Assembly (NCBI GenBank): GCA_028285035.1
Contig: JANQQF010000053.1
Location: 1 to 64,000 of the forward strand
Reading direction: 5' to 3'
Length of the DNA: 64,000 nt
From: Phycisphaerae bacterium
Lineage (GTDB): Bacteria > Chloroflexota > Anaerolineae > 4572-78 > J111
Under the pieces are notes generated by a model. It saw only the letters and a list, made by a program, of their open reading frames with translations. It was not told the DNA's origin and did no database searches. A program made the position numbers and the translations under genes. Shown here piece by piece: positions 1-10,500 of the stretch (position 1 is its first letter; the number at the start of each line of letters is the position of its first letter).

Positions 1-31
1 AATCTAACAATTCTTGGATCGGAAATTCCAT
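1..31 (-). CDS. 5' end of a gene cut by the left window edge (possibly a transposase)
   Basis: On the minus strand an ATG at 31-29 follows a purine-rich stretch (AGGATAGGACAACAGG) and opens a frame reading MEFPIQELLD to the edge. Only ten codons are visible. The opening resembles, from memory, the N-terminus of some zinc-ribbon IS1595-type transposases, but this cannot be tested from ten residues. About 86 bp separate it from the glycosyltransferase stop at 118, so it could be a separate unit or a downstream operon member. Confidence 0.35.
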   Translation of the reverse strand, partial: MEFPIQELLD

Positions 32-117
32 CCTGTTGTCCTATCCTTTTCTTTTTCTTTATTTTACCATCTCTGCACCTTTTCTACTCATGAGCCAAAA
101 GCTTTATGAGATAGGCT

Positions 118-915
118 TTATTCTTTGATTATGAAATCCTGATCAAATAGTGAGGCGTAAATCTTCCACCAGTCTAGCCAAAGTTTATAAAAAATGGGAT
201 GAGCTTGTGGACGTAAATTGGGGACATCTGTGGGATGATGACTCCAGGGTTTACCTAAAGCCGAAAAGTGGACAACTTTGATTTCTTCATCATAATTGTG
301 CTCAGGGGAATCAAAATAAAATGGGCGATTTTGATCTTCCCATTCAGTATTAAGACAAGCATAGGTATCAGGTAAAAAATGAATTTCATCTTTGAATGCG
401 TAATTTACAATGTCCATATCATAAAGATTGTTTTCTTCGGCCGTTTCAAAGTATTTTTGTACTTGGTTCCATAGGATCAAGGAGGGGTTAACGACTAGTA
501 GAAGGCTCGTGATAAATGGTTGGGGTAACCAATAGGCCCGAGGTGCTGCGATAGATTCTTTAAATGGTAGTGTAAATAAATGATCAAGATTCTTTAAAGG
601 AAGCGAGTCTGCATCAAGAAATACAATTCGATCATATTGAATTAAATGAAACACTCTTAATTTTATGAGGCAATCTTTATAGTGATTATCCGGCGAGTAA
701 AAATTTAGAGGGCTTACTGGTTTAGCAATTACTTCCATCTCCTCTATTTTCACTAGAATATGGTCCGATAATGATAAATGCAGAATAACAAATTCAATCT
801 CATCCTGAACTTGAAGGTGTTTTAGTTGTTTGATGGCTACCAAAGCACCTAAAGCATATACATCATTGGTAGCATAAAAAACATAAGCAAAACGTGCATT
901 GCTCATAAAATTCAT
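118..915 (-). CDS. GT8/glycogenin-like glycosyltransferase
   Basis: A 265-aa soluble glycosyltransferase. The N-terminus (FAYVFYATNDVYALGALVA) matches the first strand and nucleotide-binding region of GT8 enzymes. The motif DRIVFLDADSLPLKNLD at about residues 95-111 holds the DxD metal-binding site, and HFSALGKPW near residue 220 matches the late HxxGxxKPW motif of glycogenin-like enzymes. From the family, it would transfer a hexose from a nucleotide sugar with retention of configuration; the acceptor is unknown. There is no signal peptide or membrane segment, so it should act in the cytoplasm. It is the last of four GT genes and starts 4 bp after the upstream gene stops, which suggests one transcript with the giant and collagen-like genes. 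I infer that it helps glycosylate those Thr-rich proteins. Confidence 0.85.
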   Translation of the reverse strand: MNFMSNARFAYVFYATNDVYALGALVAIKQLKHLQVQDEIEFVILHLSLSDHILVKIEEMEVIAKPVSPLNFYSPDNHYKDCLIKLRVFHLIQYDRIVFLDADSLPLKNLDHLFTLPFKESIAAPRAYWLPQPFITSLLLVVNPSLILWNQVQKYFETAEENNLYDMDIVNYAFKDEIHFLPDTYACLNTEWEDQNRPFYFDSPEHNYDEEIKVVHFSALGKPWSHHPTDVPNLRPQAHPIFYKLWLDWWKIYASLFDQDFIIKE

Positions 916-919
916 AGCC

Positions 920-3775
920 TCAGGATAGTTTATCTTTTAACTCTTCTAGAAAATTAAGACATTCTACCTCAAACTGAAACCCAGGAATACGTTTATTCGT
1001 TCCATCCAATCGCCACTTATCAAAATTGCGATGTTGGAAAATAACCTGCTTCTTCTCATAATCATGTTGACACATTGTATCTTCTAATGGTTTGAGGGGG
1101 TATGGGCACATTCCGTGATTCTGATCCAATAGGCGCCAAGCTAGATGGAAGGTCTCTTTGTCACCATTGATATATTTATAATAAAAATCTGAATGCTCAT
1201 TGAAGTGCATCGCTAATCGTAAGGCAGACCAAGACCGAGCTTTATCGATGACCATTTGACCTGCTTCAAATTCTGGTTCATCACGATAGGGTAATTGGCA
1301 AATTCGCCAGATTGCCCTTTGTGGACTCAAACGACCAAAGTCTGGCCAAAAAAGAGCCCCTGTCTCCAAATAAGCTGGGGTATCAAACAAAGTTTCGGGA
1401 TCAACCAAGGGTACATTATCAGCATCGAGATAAATGACTTCTCGGAAAGGCGAGTGGATCATAGCATAACATTTTACCTCCCATCCATTTAAGATTCGAA
1501 CGGGATATTTTTCCCGAATCTGAGACGCATCAATACACTCAACTTGTAAATCTTCAAGAAGATCAATCAGGTGCTGGCTCATCTCATGAGAACCGAGATA
1601 CCAAACTTGAATGGGCAATTGACAATTTAGGAGTTTGCGTAAGACATTAATACAAACCCAAGCGAGTGGAAAATAGGCTCCGCCTGCCGCTATGACAATT
1701 CCGCGACCCGTAAAGCGATGTGCTGGATAAGAATTCGTTTGATCAATTACTTGCTTTTGTAACGAATGATAATAGCTCATCTCAAGCTCAGAGGCTGTTT
1801 CAAACAAAGGCCTAAAGGTAATACTGGGCCAAGCATAGTGAATACCTTTGCCCTGCCATACCTCTTCTGGGTTTTGGTAAAGTGGCGTACTTCGAAAAGC
1901 ATCAATTAGAGAAATTGTTAGTCTAGCCTGACCATCTTTATCTTCGTGAATTGTCCAGTGCCCCATTGGAACGTACTGTAAAGATCGTATCTCAAAGCTG
2001 TGAGTCAACTGAACAGGGTGATTAATATATCCAGGTATTGTCAATTGATACATCTTATTACTAATCAGACGTTCATATGCCTTTCTTTCTTGTGCAGTAA
2101 ATTCATCAGGGACATTTCTGACTTGTCCCGACCAGCGTGACTTTAAAAGTTGTACTAATTGCAAACATTCAGTTTCAAATTGAAATCCTGGTAAATGTTG
2201 GTTTTCACCAGCCAAATTCCATTTATCACCAGAGCGATGCTGGAAAAGTTCGTTTCCAGCAAAATCAAATTGTATCATTGCTAAATTATACTGCAGGCTT
2301 TTGACTGGATGGGGGACTAAACTGAAGGGCTGTTGTAGTCGATGCCAAGCTAGATGAAAGGTGTCTTTATCACCATAGAAGTATTCATAATAGAAATTGG
2401 AATGTTCATTGATGTGCATAGTTAGTTGGAGCGGACGCCAACATTTTTCTTTGTTAATGATAATTTGCCCTGCTTCAAATTCCGGTTCATCACGATAAGG
2501 AACTTGACAAATATCCCAAGCTTCCTGCTTTAACCAAGGCGTATCAGTAATTGTGCGATAACGATCAGGCCAAAAAATTACACCTGTTTCTAAATAGGCG
2601 GGCTCATCAAATAGAAATTCGGGATTTTGAACTGGGAAATTATCTGCATCAATATAGAGAAGCTCTTTAAAGGCGCTATTGATAATGGCATAGGGCTTAA
2701 GCTCCCATCCATCAAGTCGATGAACCGAATACTGTTTTGCGACCTGATGGGCATCACGGCAAGTTACATTGAAAGGGGTGACTAGGTCGATCATCTCTTG
2801 GCTCATCTCGGCCTCACCTAGATACCATAATTCAATAGGGAGATCACAGCCTAGTTTGCGTAACATATTGATACACACCCAAATACAAGGGAAATAAGCA
2901 TCACCTCCCCCACAGATTACAATTCCTCTGCTGGAGAAGCGCTCTGATGGATAGGCGTCAAATTGTTGTATAGTTTCATCCATCAAATTTTGGTATTGTT
3001 TGATGATACTTTGACTCGGTTTGTTGATAAAATATGTTGGGGAAATGGTATGATTTATGCTAGATAGCTCTTGTGTAGGGGGATGTTTCAAGACATACAA
3101 ATAATCACTAAACCAATCATCACGATAGATTTCAGCCGCAACCTCGAATCCATACGTTTGAAGAAGTTGATCGACTTCGGGGTATAGGGCTTGCCCATTA
3201 TATAAAGGCCGTCGTTCCAACTCAGCGATAATATATTTTATTTGCCCCAGCATCTCTCCCAAACCTTCTAACACTTCAAGAGCCGCCCCCTGCACATCTA
3301 AACAAAGTAGATCAATTTGGTTGATGTTATGTTCTTGGCAAAAATGATCCAAGCGAATGGCCTCGACCAAAACTTCATTTTGTTTATTTTGCTCTAGATA
3401 GTCATCTCTCGCTCGAAAGCAGGACGATGCGCCGATGTTGGGGACTTCTAATACCCCATCTCGTATTGTCTCCACTACAGGATAAAAGGGAATAGATCCA
3501 GCGGTATGCCAAGCTGCTTTTTCGATCAAGTGGATTTGTGATTGCCCAGTTAAATGAGAACGACAGAGTAATACAGCTTCAGGATTACATTCAAAAGCAT
3601 ACACTTCCGCAGAGAAAATATCTCTTAGTTTTATGGCGTCAATGCCATCTCGACTGCCAACCTCAAATATAGTTTTTATCTGATGGGGATCAATGAATGG
3701 TTGAAAGGTAGGATGAAGATAATCACTCGGTTGCTGAAAAAGCTCAGGTCGAAGACTTTGGGACGAATTAACCAT
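920..3775 (-). CDS. FkbM methyltransferase fused to two GT71-like (Mannosyl_trans3) glycosyltransferase domains
   Basis: A 951-aa three-domain protein. Residues about 35-230 form an FkbM-type SAM-dependent methyltransferase (FEVGSRDGIDAIKLRDIF for SAM binding, then LLCLDVQGAALEVLEGLG). Two homologous GT domains follow at about 275-550 and 665-945. Each opens with a GRGIVI...AYFP...WVCINxLRKL block and carries a DAD metal site (LLYIDADNFPVQNPE; VIYLDADNVPLVDPE) and the shared block YRDEPEFEAGQ. The layout fits the alpha-mannosyltransferase GT71/Mannosyl_trans3 family, with the tandem pair arising by internal duplication. It overlaps the upstream GT gene by 8 bp and ends 4 bp before the GT8 gene. 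A single protein that adds two sugars and O-methylates one is a reasonable inference. Donor and acceptor are unknown. No membrane segment is visible. Confidence 0.85.
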   Translation of the reverse strand: MVNSSQSLRPELFQQPSDYLHPTFQPFIDPHQIKTIFEVGSRDGIDAIKLRDIFSAEVYAFECNPEAVLLCRSHLTGQSQIHLIEKAAWHTAGSIPFYPVVETIRDGVLEVPNIGASSCFRARDDYLEQNKQNEVLVEAIRLDHFCQEHNINQIDLLCLDVQGAALEVLEGLGEMLGQIKYIIAELERRPLYNGQALYPEVDQLLQTYGFEVAAEIYRDDWFSDYLYVLKHPPTQELSSINHTISPTYFINKPSQSIIKQYQNLMDETIQQFDAYPSERFSSRGIVICGGGDAYFPCIWVCINMLRKLGCDLPIELWYLGEAEMSQEMIDLVTPFNVTCRDAHQVAKQYSVHRLDGWELKPYAIINSAFKELLYIDADNFPVQNPEFLFDEPAYLETGVIFWPDRYRTITDTPWLKQEAWDICQVPYRDEPEFEAGQIIINKEKCWRPLQLTMHINEHSNFYYEYFYGDKDTFHLAWHRLQQPFSLVPHPVKSLQYNLAMIQFDFAGNELFQHRSGDKWNLAGENQHLPGFQFETECLQLVQLLKSRWSGQVRNVPDEFTAQERKAYERLISNKMYQLTIPGYINHPVQLTHSFEIRSLQYVPMGHWTIHEDKDGQARLTISLIDAFRSTPLYQNPEEVWQGKGIHYAWPSITFRPLFETASELEMSYYHSLQKQVIDQTNSYPAHRFTGRGIVIAAGGAYFPLAWVCINVLRKLLNCQLPIQVWYLGSHEMSQHLIDLLEDLQVECIDASQIREKYPVRILNGWEVKCYAMIHSPFREVIYLDADNVPLVDPETLFDTPAYLETGALFWPDFGRLSPQRAIWRICQLPYRDEPEFEAGQMVIDKARSWSALRLAMHFNEHSDFYYKYINGDKETFHLAWRLLDQNHGMCPYPLKPLEDTMCQHDYEKKQVIFQHRNFDKWRLDGTNKRIPGFQFEVECLNFLEELKDKLS

Positions 3776-5690
3776 TATAGTTTATCGCCTCCTGCCCCCC
3801 CTGTGTTTTGATGGCAAATGGCTTTGGCAAAGGGTAGTATGACAGCGCTTGTAAAAATGGTTGAAGCCGCTCATTAATGAACTCTGTTGTAGCAGCAAAT
3901 TGCTCAAGCTTTTCGTGATGTTCTCTAGACCAGGTATTACGTTCATGATAGCGATAGACATAAAGATGTCCTTGGTGTAGTAGGTTGACCACGGAAAGTT
4001 GACGAGCAATTTCGTCCTGTATAACAGAGTCTTCACCTTTTGTAGCCGTATCGGGATATGAGAAACCAGGTGTTTTTACCATCATTAGTGTGCCTGGAAT
4101 ACCCGCTTGGACTTGCCCATTAAATGACCAATCTGTCCAAAGCATCTCTCGCTCTTTGACAAAATATTGCAATTGATCTGTCATAAAACAGGCTCCAGCT
4201 CCAGCCTCTAGCATAAACTCGGCCTGAACACGAAGACGTTCTGGGTGATATAAATCATCATCATCCCATTGACAGATGATGTCACCAGTGGCAGCCTCTA
4301 TAGAGATGTTGCGTAGTTGCCCCAAGGTGTGCGCTCCTTCTAGATAAACCAGTTTAATATCATCACGGTTTAATGCTTCTACATAGCTGGTTATTGCTTG
4401 TTTATAGCGATCTGTCCCGTCTGTTACAATGACCAACTCTTTATTAGGATATGTTTGATCGATAAAACATTGAATGGCTTCCTTAAGTAAAATTAGACGG
4501 TTTAAAGTCACTGTTAAACAACTGATTTTAGGAGGAGATGTAAAGTGATAGGGCTTCGCTTTATTATTTTGCGCTGTTACTTCCGTAGCAGATTGTGTAC
4601 TACTTACGGGGACAGGCGCAGATTGTTGTTTAATCCGGGAGCTTTCTAGAATATGTCCCATAGCCTCACTCGCAAATTGCTGGGCAATATTCGTCCAATT
4701 GTATTGCTGGACATGATCCCACCCCTGCTCAGCGAGGGCCTGTCGTTCTTGTTCATCAGTTAAGAGCATTTGCATCGTGGTTACCCAAGCTTGTATATCT
4801 CGCAGGTCAAACCGTTGATATGGTACCACCTCTTGAAATGCAGAATGATCACTCGTCAGATAGACAGCCCGACACGCCTGGGCTTCCACTGCAGATAAGC
4901 AGAAAACTTCGGCGACTGCTGTGGGATGAATCACTACTTTACTTTCAGCAAGATGTTTATAGAGGTCTGATTTTGTAAATTTATTGGTAGAAATTGGATA
5001 GCCTTGTTGTTGTAGCGCTTGGGTTTTTGCTTCACAAGCTTGCTCAATAGCCGCAATCTCATCCTGGTGCCATGGATAATCATAGGTGCAAATGACAAAT
5101 TCGAGCTGCTTGTCCCCTAACTGCTCATAAATGTCTATGGCAGTGGGTAATCCTCGTTCTGGTCGTGAGGTAAACATGATTTTATGCTTTTTGACCTGTT
5201 GCTGCACAGCAGCATTGGCCAAATCTAGATCAATGCCATTCCCACTTTTTCTAAGCTTATGATGAAACTGAGGTAGATGTTGCTGAAAATAACCTAGATG
5301 AAAATCAGACAAACAATAGACATAGTCAATTGCTGGTAGTAGTTGGGTTAAAAAAGAGAACTGTTCTTGATTAAAAGAGTCGTGATTCCAAAGCACCTTT
5401 ACAGTTGCGTTGATTGGTCGCATAAACATTTGAAAAAAGCGAGATGCGATAAAAAGGTCACAACTGCCTTGGCTACGCCAAGCCTCAAAAGTACTAATAT
5501 CTCGATACTCCACGCCATCAAAGTGACCTGGTTGTGAGCAACAGCAAAATCCGAGTACATTGTGCCCCAAACGAGCTAGTTCCCGGCTCAGGTAAATAAA
5601 GGCACTCTCCGAGCCACCTAGTGCCTTTTTTTCCAGAGTGTCACCTGTAAACGGTAAACCTTCAGTATAAAGAACAATATTTAATTGCAT
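3768..5690 (-). CDS. Bifunctional glycosyltransferase, GT4 N-terminus and GT2 C-terminus
   Basis: A 640-aa two-domain enzyme. Residues 1-345 look like a GT-B group-1 transferase: LGGSESAFIYLSRELARLGH near the N-terminus, a GNGID loop (KSGNGIDLDLANA), MFTSRPERGLP, and an acidic late motif in AEVFCLSAVEAQAC. A Gln/Ser/Thr-rich linker follows. Residues about 388-600 form a GT-A family 2 domain (ISCLTVTLNRLILLKEAI, GDIICQWDDDDLYHPERL with the DDDD metal site). It starts 3 bp after the preceding gene's stop and overlaps the next gene by 8 bp, so the array is translationally coupled. Two domains of different folds in one chain imply at least two sequential sugar transfers. The acceptor is inferred to be the Thr-rich proteins of the same operon. 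Confidence 0.85.
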   Translation of the reverse strand: MQLNIVLYTEGLPFTGDTLEKKALGGSESAFIYLSRELARLGHNVLGFCCCSQPGHFDGVEYRDISTFEAWRSQGSCDLFIASRFFQMFMRPINATVKVLWNHDSFNQEQFSFLTQLLPAIDYVYCLSDFHLGYFQQHLPQFHHKLRKSGNGIDLDLANAAVQQQVKKHKIMFTSRPERGLPTAIDIYEQLGDKQLEFVICTYDYPWHQDEIAAIEQACEAKTQALQQQGYPISTNKFTKSDLYKHLAESKVVIHPTAVAEVFCLSAVEAQACRAVYLTSDHSAFQEVVPYQRFDLRDIQAWVTTMQMLLTDEQERQALAEQGWDHVQQYNWTNIAQQFASEAMGHILESSRIKQQSAPVPVSSTQSATEVTAQNNKAKPYHFTSPPKISCLTVTLNRLILLKEAIQCFIDQTYPNKELVIVTDGTDRYKQAITSYVEALNRDDIKLVYLEGAHTLGQLRNISIEAATGDIICQWDDDDLYHPERLRVQAEFMLEAGAGACFMTDQLQYFVKEREMLWTDWSFNGQVQAGIPGTLMMVKTPGFSYPDTATKGEDSVIQDEIARQLSVVNLLHQGHLYVYRYHERNTWSREHHEKLEQFAATTEFINERLQPFLQALSYYPLPKPFAIKTQGGQEAINYNG

Positions 5691-5693
5691 TAT

Positions 5694-7586
5694 TTAGACC
5701 ACTTTTTCAAGATTTAAGATAGGAGAGGAGTTGGGTATGTAGGTTGTAACCGGAGTGAATGACTTTTTCTGCATAATTTCGTGATGATTTTGAGTTTGTT
5801 CAGTAGCATTCACTTTATGATCATTCAAAGGATTATGGTCATTGTAAACATATAGGACTTGGTCATTAAAGCGTACCCGATCAAAGCCAGCTAGCTCAAG
5901 AATCGGGCACATAAGAGCTACATCAGCGGTAACTTTATACCAATTCCCTTCAGCATCCTTTAAACAGTTATAGTCGGGATCTTGTTCTTGGATCTTATAG
6001 TAAAGACCTGCCCGGAAAGTCCTAATATGAGATGCATACCAATTTTGACGAAGTTTGGAAAAATCTTCTAGGTTGGCATAAGGCATACACCCACCATACC
6101 GACCATCATTATAGCGAAATTGTCCATACATTACCCAACAGTCATATTCATTATAACATTGATTAATAAAAGAGAGTACATTCGGGCTTTCCAACCAATC
6201 ATCCCCGTCTACATGAACATAAATGTCATCAGGTTCGCAATATTCTGTAACGAAGGTGTGAATATTGCGAGCTACATAGTGATTTTCACTATTTTTCACT
6301 AATGTTACTCGTGGGTCCTCAATCGGGACTTTTTCAGCAGAGCCATCTGTCGAGGCATCGTCGAAGAAAACGATTTCAAAATTATCGTAATCCTGACCTA
6401 GTAAACTCTCGATACAGTTATCCAAGAAATGACCGGGATTATAAAATGTAACACATACTTTTATTTTGTTCTTGATGGGCGTCTCAAGCTGTTGTTTGGG
6501 ATACATGGCATCTAGACTAAATTTTCGATTTTCCAAGATTCGATTGTAAAGTCCTGGCGGCAATTTGGGGTTGTGTAACAGCGAATTACAGGTTCGAATG
6601 GCTGAGGTATGATCACCTACCCAATAAGCACATACTGAAAAATCAAGTTTGGCCATATAATCGTAAACAGCCTGCTCCACAAATAGTAAATCGTGGGGAG
6701 TAGGAATACTAACCACCTGTTTCCCAAATAAATAGGCGAGATGGTTCTCTTTATAGAGGTAGTGTTGTAATATTTTATAAAGTGGCTCAGCTCGACTGGG
6801 GCGATATTGATAAGCTGTTAGATAAGCCTCCATAACCTCCGCCCATGGGTCCTCACGTCGAGCCTTTATCTCAGCGATTTGATACAGTGAGTACCAAACC
6901 TCTTCATCCCAACCACCCATCTCTACCCGACGTTGGTAGTTATCGATGGCGCGATTCCAGTTGTTGGCGTCTCGGTAGCTTTGAGCCAGATAGAAGACGT
7001 GACGATCATTATCTGGCTCATCTAACAAGGCTTGTTCTAAGACCAAAGCATCTCGTTGAAATTTGAGCGGGTCAGAAGAACGTGCCCCATCAAGGTAACG
7101 TATAATCTTTAGCCCTGGCATAATTTCTTGGATTTTAGCATCTGGACAGGCGATATATTCGTGTAGCACCCCCTCGTAATACCAATTAAGGGCGTTACGA
7201 GCAAATTGACATTTGTAATAGGTGATTGAACCAGAGATAAACTCAACAAGATAAGAATCCGCAGTCAAGACAGGTTTGGTAAACCCCTCTGCTCGCCAAA
7301 GAATTTCATCAGCATCAATGGTGAAAATATAATCACCCTTTCCCCGGGCATACTCTAAAGCTTCAGATCGATTATGGCCAAAATTTACCCAAGGTCGTTC
7401 AATTAACTCCCCAGGAATATCTTTGAGAAAATCTTTGATGATCTTTTGGGTGCCGTCAGTTGATCCAGTATCAACAATGACCCAATAGTCAATCAAATCT
7501 TTCAACGAGCCTAAGCATCGTGTAATCACATGACTTTCATTTTTGACAATCATGTTAAGACAAATGGTTTGTGTTGTATCACTCAT
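5694..7586 (-). CDS. GT2-TPR-GT2 glycosyltransferase
   Basis: A 630-aa protein with two family 2 GT domains around a TPR-like helical section. The first domain (residues about 8-110: ICLNMIVKNESHVITRCLGS, IVDTGSTDGTQ, YIFTIDADEILW) has the SunS-like 'KNE...DTGSTDGT' signature with a DAD metal site. Residues about 190-330 carry helical repeats (HVFYLAQSYRDANNWNRAID). The second domain (about 375-560) has CVTFYNPGHFLDNCIES, VFFDDASTDGS and VHVDGDDWLES. Its start codon overlaps the stop of the giant gene as TAATG at 7586, so ribosomes finishing the giant gene can reinitiate here. TPR sections in O-glycosylating enzymes often bind the protein acceptor. This is the best candidate for the enzyme that recognises the giant or collagen-like proteins (inference). 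Confidence 0.85.
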   Translation of the reverse strand: MSDTTQTICLNMIVKNESHVITRCLGSLKDLIDYWVIVDTGSTDGTQKIIKDFLKDIPGELIERPWVNFGHNRSEALEYARGKGDYIFTIDADEILWRAEGFTKPVLTADSYLVEFISGSITYYKCQFARNALNWYYEGVLHEYIACPDAKIQEIMPGLKIIRYLDGARSSDPLKFQRDALVLEQALLDEPDNDRHVFYLAQSYRDANNWNRAIDNYQRRVEMGGWDEEVWYSLYQIAEIKARREDPWAEVMEAYLTAYQYRPSRAEPLYKILQHYLYKENHLAYLFGKQVVSIPTPHDLLFVEQAVYDYMAKLDFSVCAYWVGDHTSAIRTCNSLLHNPKLPPGLYNRILENRKFSLDAMYPKQQLETPIKNKIKVCVTFYNPGHFLDNCIESLLGQDYDNFEIVFFDDASTDGSAEKVPIEDPRVTLVKNSENHYVARNIHTFVTEYCEPDDIYVHVDGDDWLESPNVLSFINQCYNEYDCWVMYGQFRYNDGRYGGCMPYANLEDFSKLRQNWYASHIRTFRAGLYYKIQEQDPDYNCLKDAEGNWYKVTADVALMCPILELAGFDRVRFNDQVLYVYNDHNPLNDHKVNATEQTQNHHEIMQKKSFTPVTTYIPNSSPILNLEKVV

Positions 7587-10500
7587 TATAAATCTGTTAC
7601 CTTTTTAACGGATAAAGTAATTTCACGTAAATGCAGCAGGGGTAATTGACTACTTGTCAATGACGAAAAGACCGTGAGATCAAAAACTAAAGTTTGATCT
7701 AGCTCTTGGATTTGTGGCTTTAACTGTGGATTGTTGTCAAGCCAACCCTTTATCTTATCATAAACCTTTGTAATAAATGATGAGTCTTTGCGATTATCAC
7801 CATCGAGTTTGTACCAATATGGAATTGTGGTAAATATAGGCAATGTTGTTGTTACACCTTCTATACTACCCGTTGGACCATTTAGACGGTATTGATAACT
7901 ACCACTAATCTTGAGATGAACAAGGTCTGATGGGAAATCTGCGAAAAGTTTGTTAAAGAATACACCTAAATAACCATCAGCACCATTTAACGGACCAGTT
8001 GGCATATTTGTTACAGTACTTAAGTCAAGGGAACCAGCTGGATCAAGGAAAGGATTGAGGATATTTACAAAACGAACCAAGGGCGTTCTATAAATAAAAT
8101 CATCATTGACGATTTTTACAGGTTTGTCATTTTCCCCTAAATCTTCATTACGTATCACCGCTATACCTGCCCAGGCGTTTTCTTGTTTGAAGACATTCAG
8201 GTCGGTAAATTTAACCTGTCGATCAGGATAATTATCTCGATCATCCCAACTGAGATAGGTGCCAGTTGCCGAAGCATACTTGTAAGTGACAGCAGTTGGC
8301 CCTGTTGGTGCATTGTGTGAAGGATCTGGTTTGGGAGTATAAGGTGCCCCAGGAATATAAATACCTGGTAGGGGAACCCCTGGATGGGGATAGGTGCCTG
8401 TTGGTCCTGGGTTCTTAAGTTTACTGACCTTGATTTGAAGCGAGTTATCAGAATGGTCCTCAATTTGCTCAATCTCATATTCATAGCTGAATTTTCGCTC
8501 ATATTCCGTCCAAGAGGCCCATTGATCAACAACCTGACCCGCTAAATATATGAATGATTCAATGGCTGTGGAGGCGTCATTTGTGATGGTTTTGGTACTC
8601 CCACCTTTAGCGTATGACGGAATTTCCTTTTGTAAATCGGCCCAAATTTTTGGATAAACTTGGGTAAATTCGAGCAAGACTGTCGCTAAATCCCTAATGC
8701 CACTTCTTGGTGCTGCCCCACTTGGCCCTGAACCTGTCAGGCCATCTGGGGCAATATTGAAGGAAACATTGGTTGAAATGGTGTCCTGAGCTGCCCCAAT
8801 ATATCGATAGGTGTAAGTGTAGTCCCAGGCGAGGGCGTCCTTTAGGGTCAAGGGAGGAGGGGTTGTTGTGGCCCCAAACTGAGGGGCTTCTGGCAGATCT
8901 ACCTGACTCTGTAAGGCTGGTGGGGTAGGGTAGGCATGTAGCGGCAAGGGAATGTCAAAGCTGAAAGGGTTACCCGTGTTTGCATTAACTGAATAAGGTA
9001 ACACAAATGAGAGCCAATCAGTATCCTGGTAGCCAGCCAAAGGAGATGGTCTAAAATTATGTTCTAATGCTGTAATTTGATAATTGGCTTTGACTGGTAA
9101 ATCAACTTGATTTTCCACAGGTGCATCGGTGTCTTTACTAGTGGGGGCGTGATTAACCTCAAACAATGAGGTAAAGAAGGTTCCAGTTGCTCCTTTAACC
9201 AAGGCCACCTGCGACGTCGAGAAGGCATATGGTGCTGTTAGGGCTGTAGACCCCAAGGGAGCAAGTTTACCAAAGAAGTTAACTTGATACTCCTGATTTG
9301 ACGGTCGAATATGATCAACAGAACATTGTACGATCGTTTCTACTTTATAGTAACGACTCAACTCAATTAATAATTCATCTCTAAAGCGGGCTTGAGCCAT
9401 GCCATAAGAAGAAGGGGTTGACTTTGTGTGATAAAAGACTGGCGCAATCTGCGTTGATAACGTATTCGCTAACTCTGACTTAAAGAGTTGAAGTTGTCGG
9501 AATTTATCTGGGGCCACGATGGCAATGGCGGTGGCCATTGTGGGTGAGAGAATATCATCCATAGCATTGAGGAAGGTTCGGGCCAATGCCCCCATGTCGA
9601 ACCCAGAGAAGGTCTTGAGTTGGAATGAGCTTTTATCGATCGTTGTTCCTTTTTCATATTTGTAGACCCGCACTCCAGCCCGATTTAAGACCGTTGTCGC
9701 CACTGGTTTAGGTGCATAGTAAATAGGATCATTGTCAATTTCGTAATAGAGACCCGTCACCCCTGAATTCTTAGCAAGGCGCACGAGAGAAACACTGTGA
9801 GCCTTGTCAGCACTGCTTTGAGGGGCTTGGTCAGGTAGCTGGGTCGCAACTTTTAATTGATAATCACTTGTATTGAGAGCATCTTCTAAACCTTTGGCAA
9901 ACGCATTCAGATTGCTGGTGGCGGTTGGACCAGTTGTTCCGTCAGGTTGAAGTTTGGGGGTGATGACACTGGTCACAGATTTTACCGCTGCAACATCCTT
10001 GAACCCGGGATTAATATTACTATCTTTGGTTCGCTCAATGGTCAGCTTAATCGTTAGGAGAAAAATATCCATCTGAGTAATCTTGGTGAAGTCAATCGGA
10101 ACAGTTATTTTTGCCGATTTATTAGCTGGTGCTTCTGTTGGTGGTGTGTATGTTGGCTGTTTTAGTTCGTGTACAGTGTAGCCGATGAAGCCCCACATAT
10201 CCCCTACAAACGTTTGTAAGGCCGTCTTTGTATCTGCTTCAGTGTAAGGTGTATTTGGCTCAAGGGTAGACGTGATGGTAACTTCGATATCAGATTGGGC
10301 CAATTGATAATAGAGTTGAGTGACCTTGGCTAAATCAGCTTGGGCGACCAATAGGGTCTTTTCTTGGGCTGTTTTTGCTTTATTCTCTTTGGCTTTTTTG
10401 TAAGCTGACTGATAGATATCATAGTAATATCGACGAGAGAACGTGAACTCCAATGTTATGGCGGCAGTTCCTGAAGCACCAGTAATGTTATAATCTGTAT

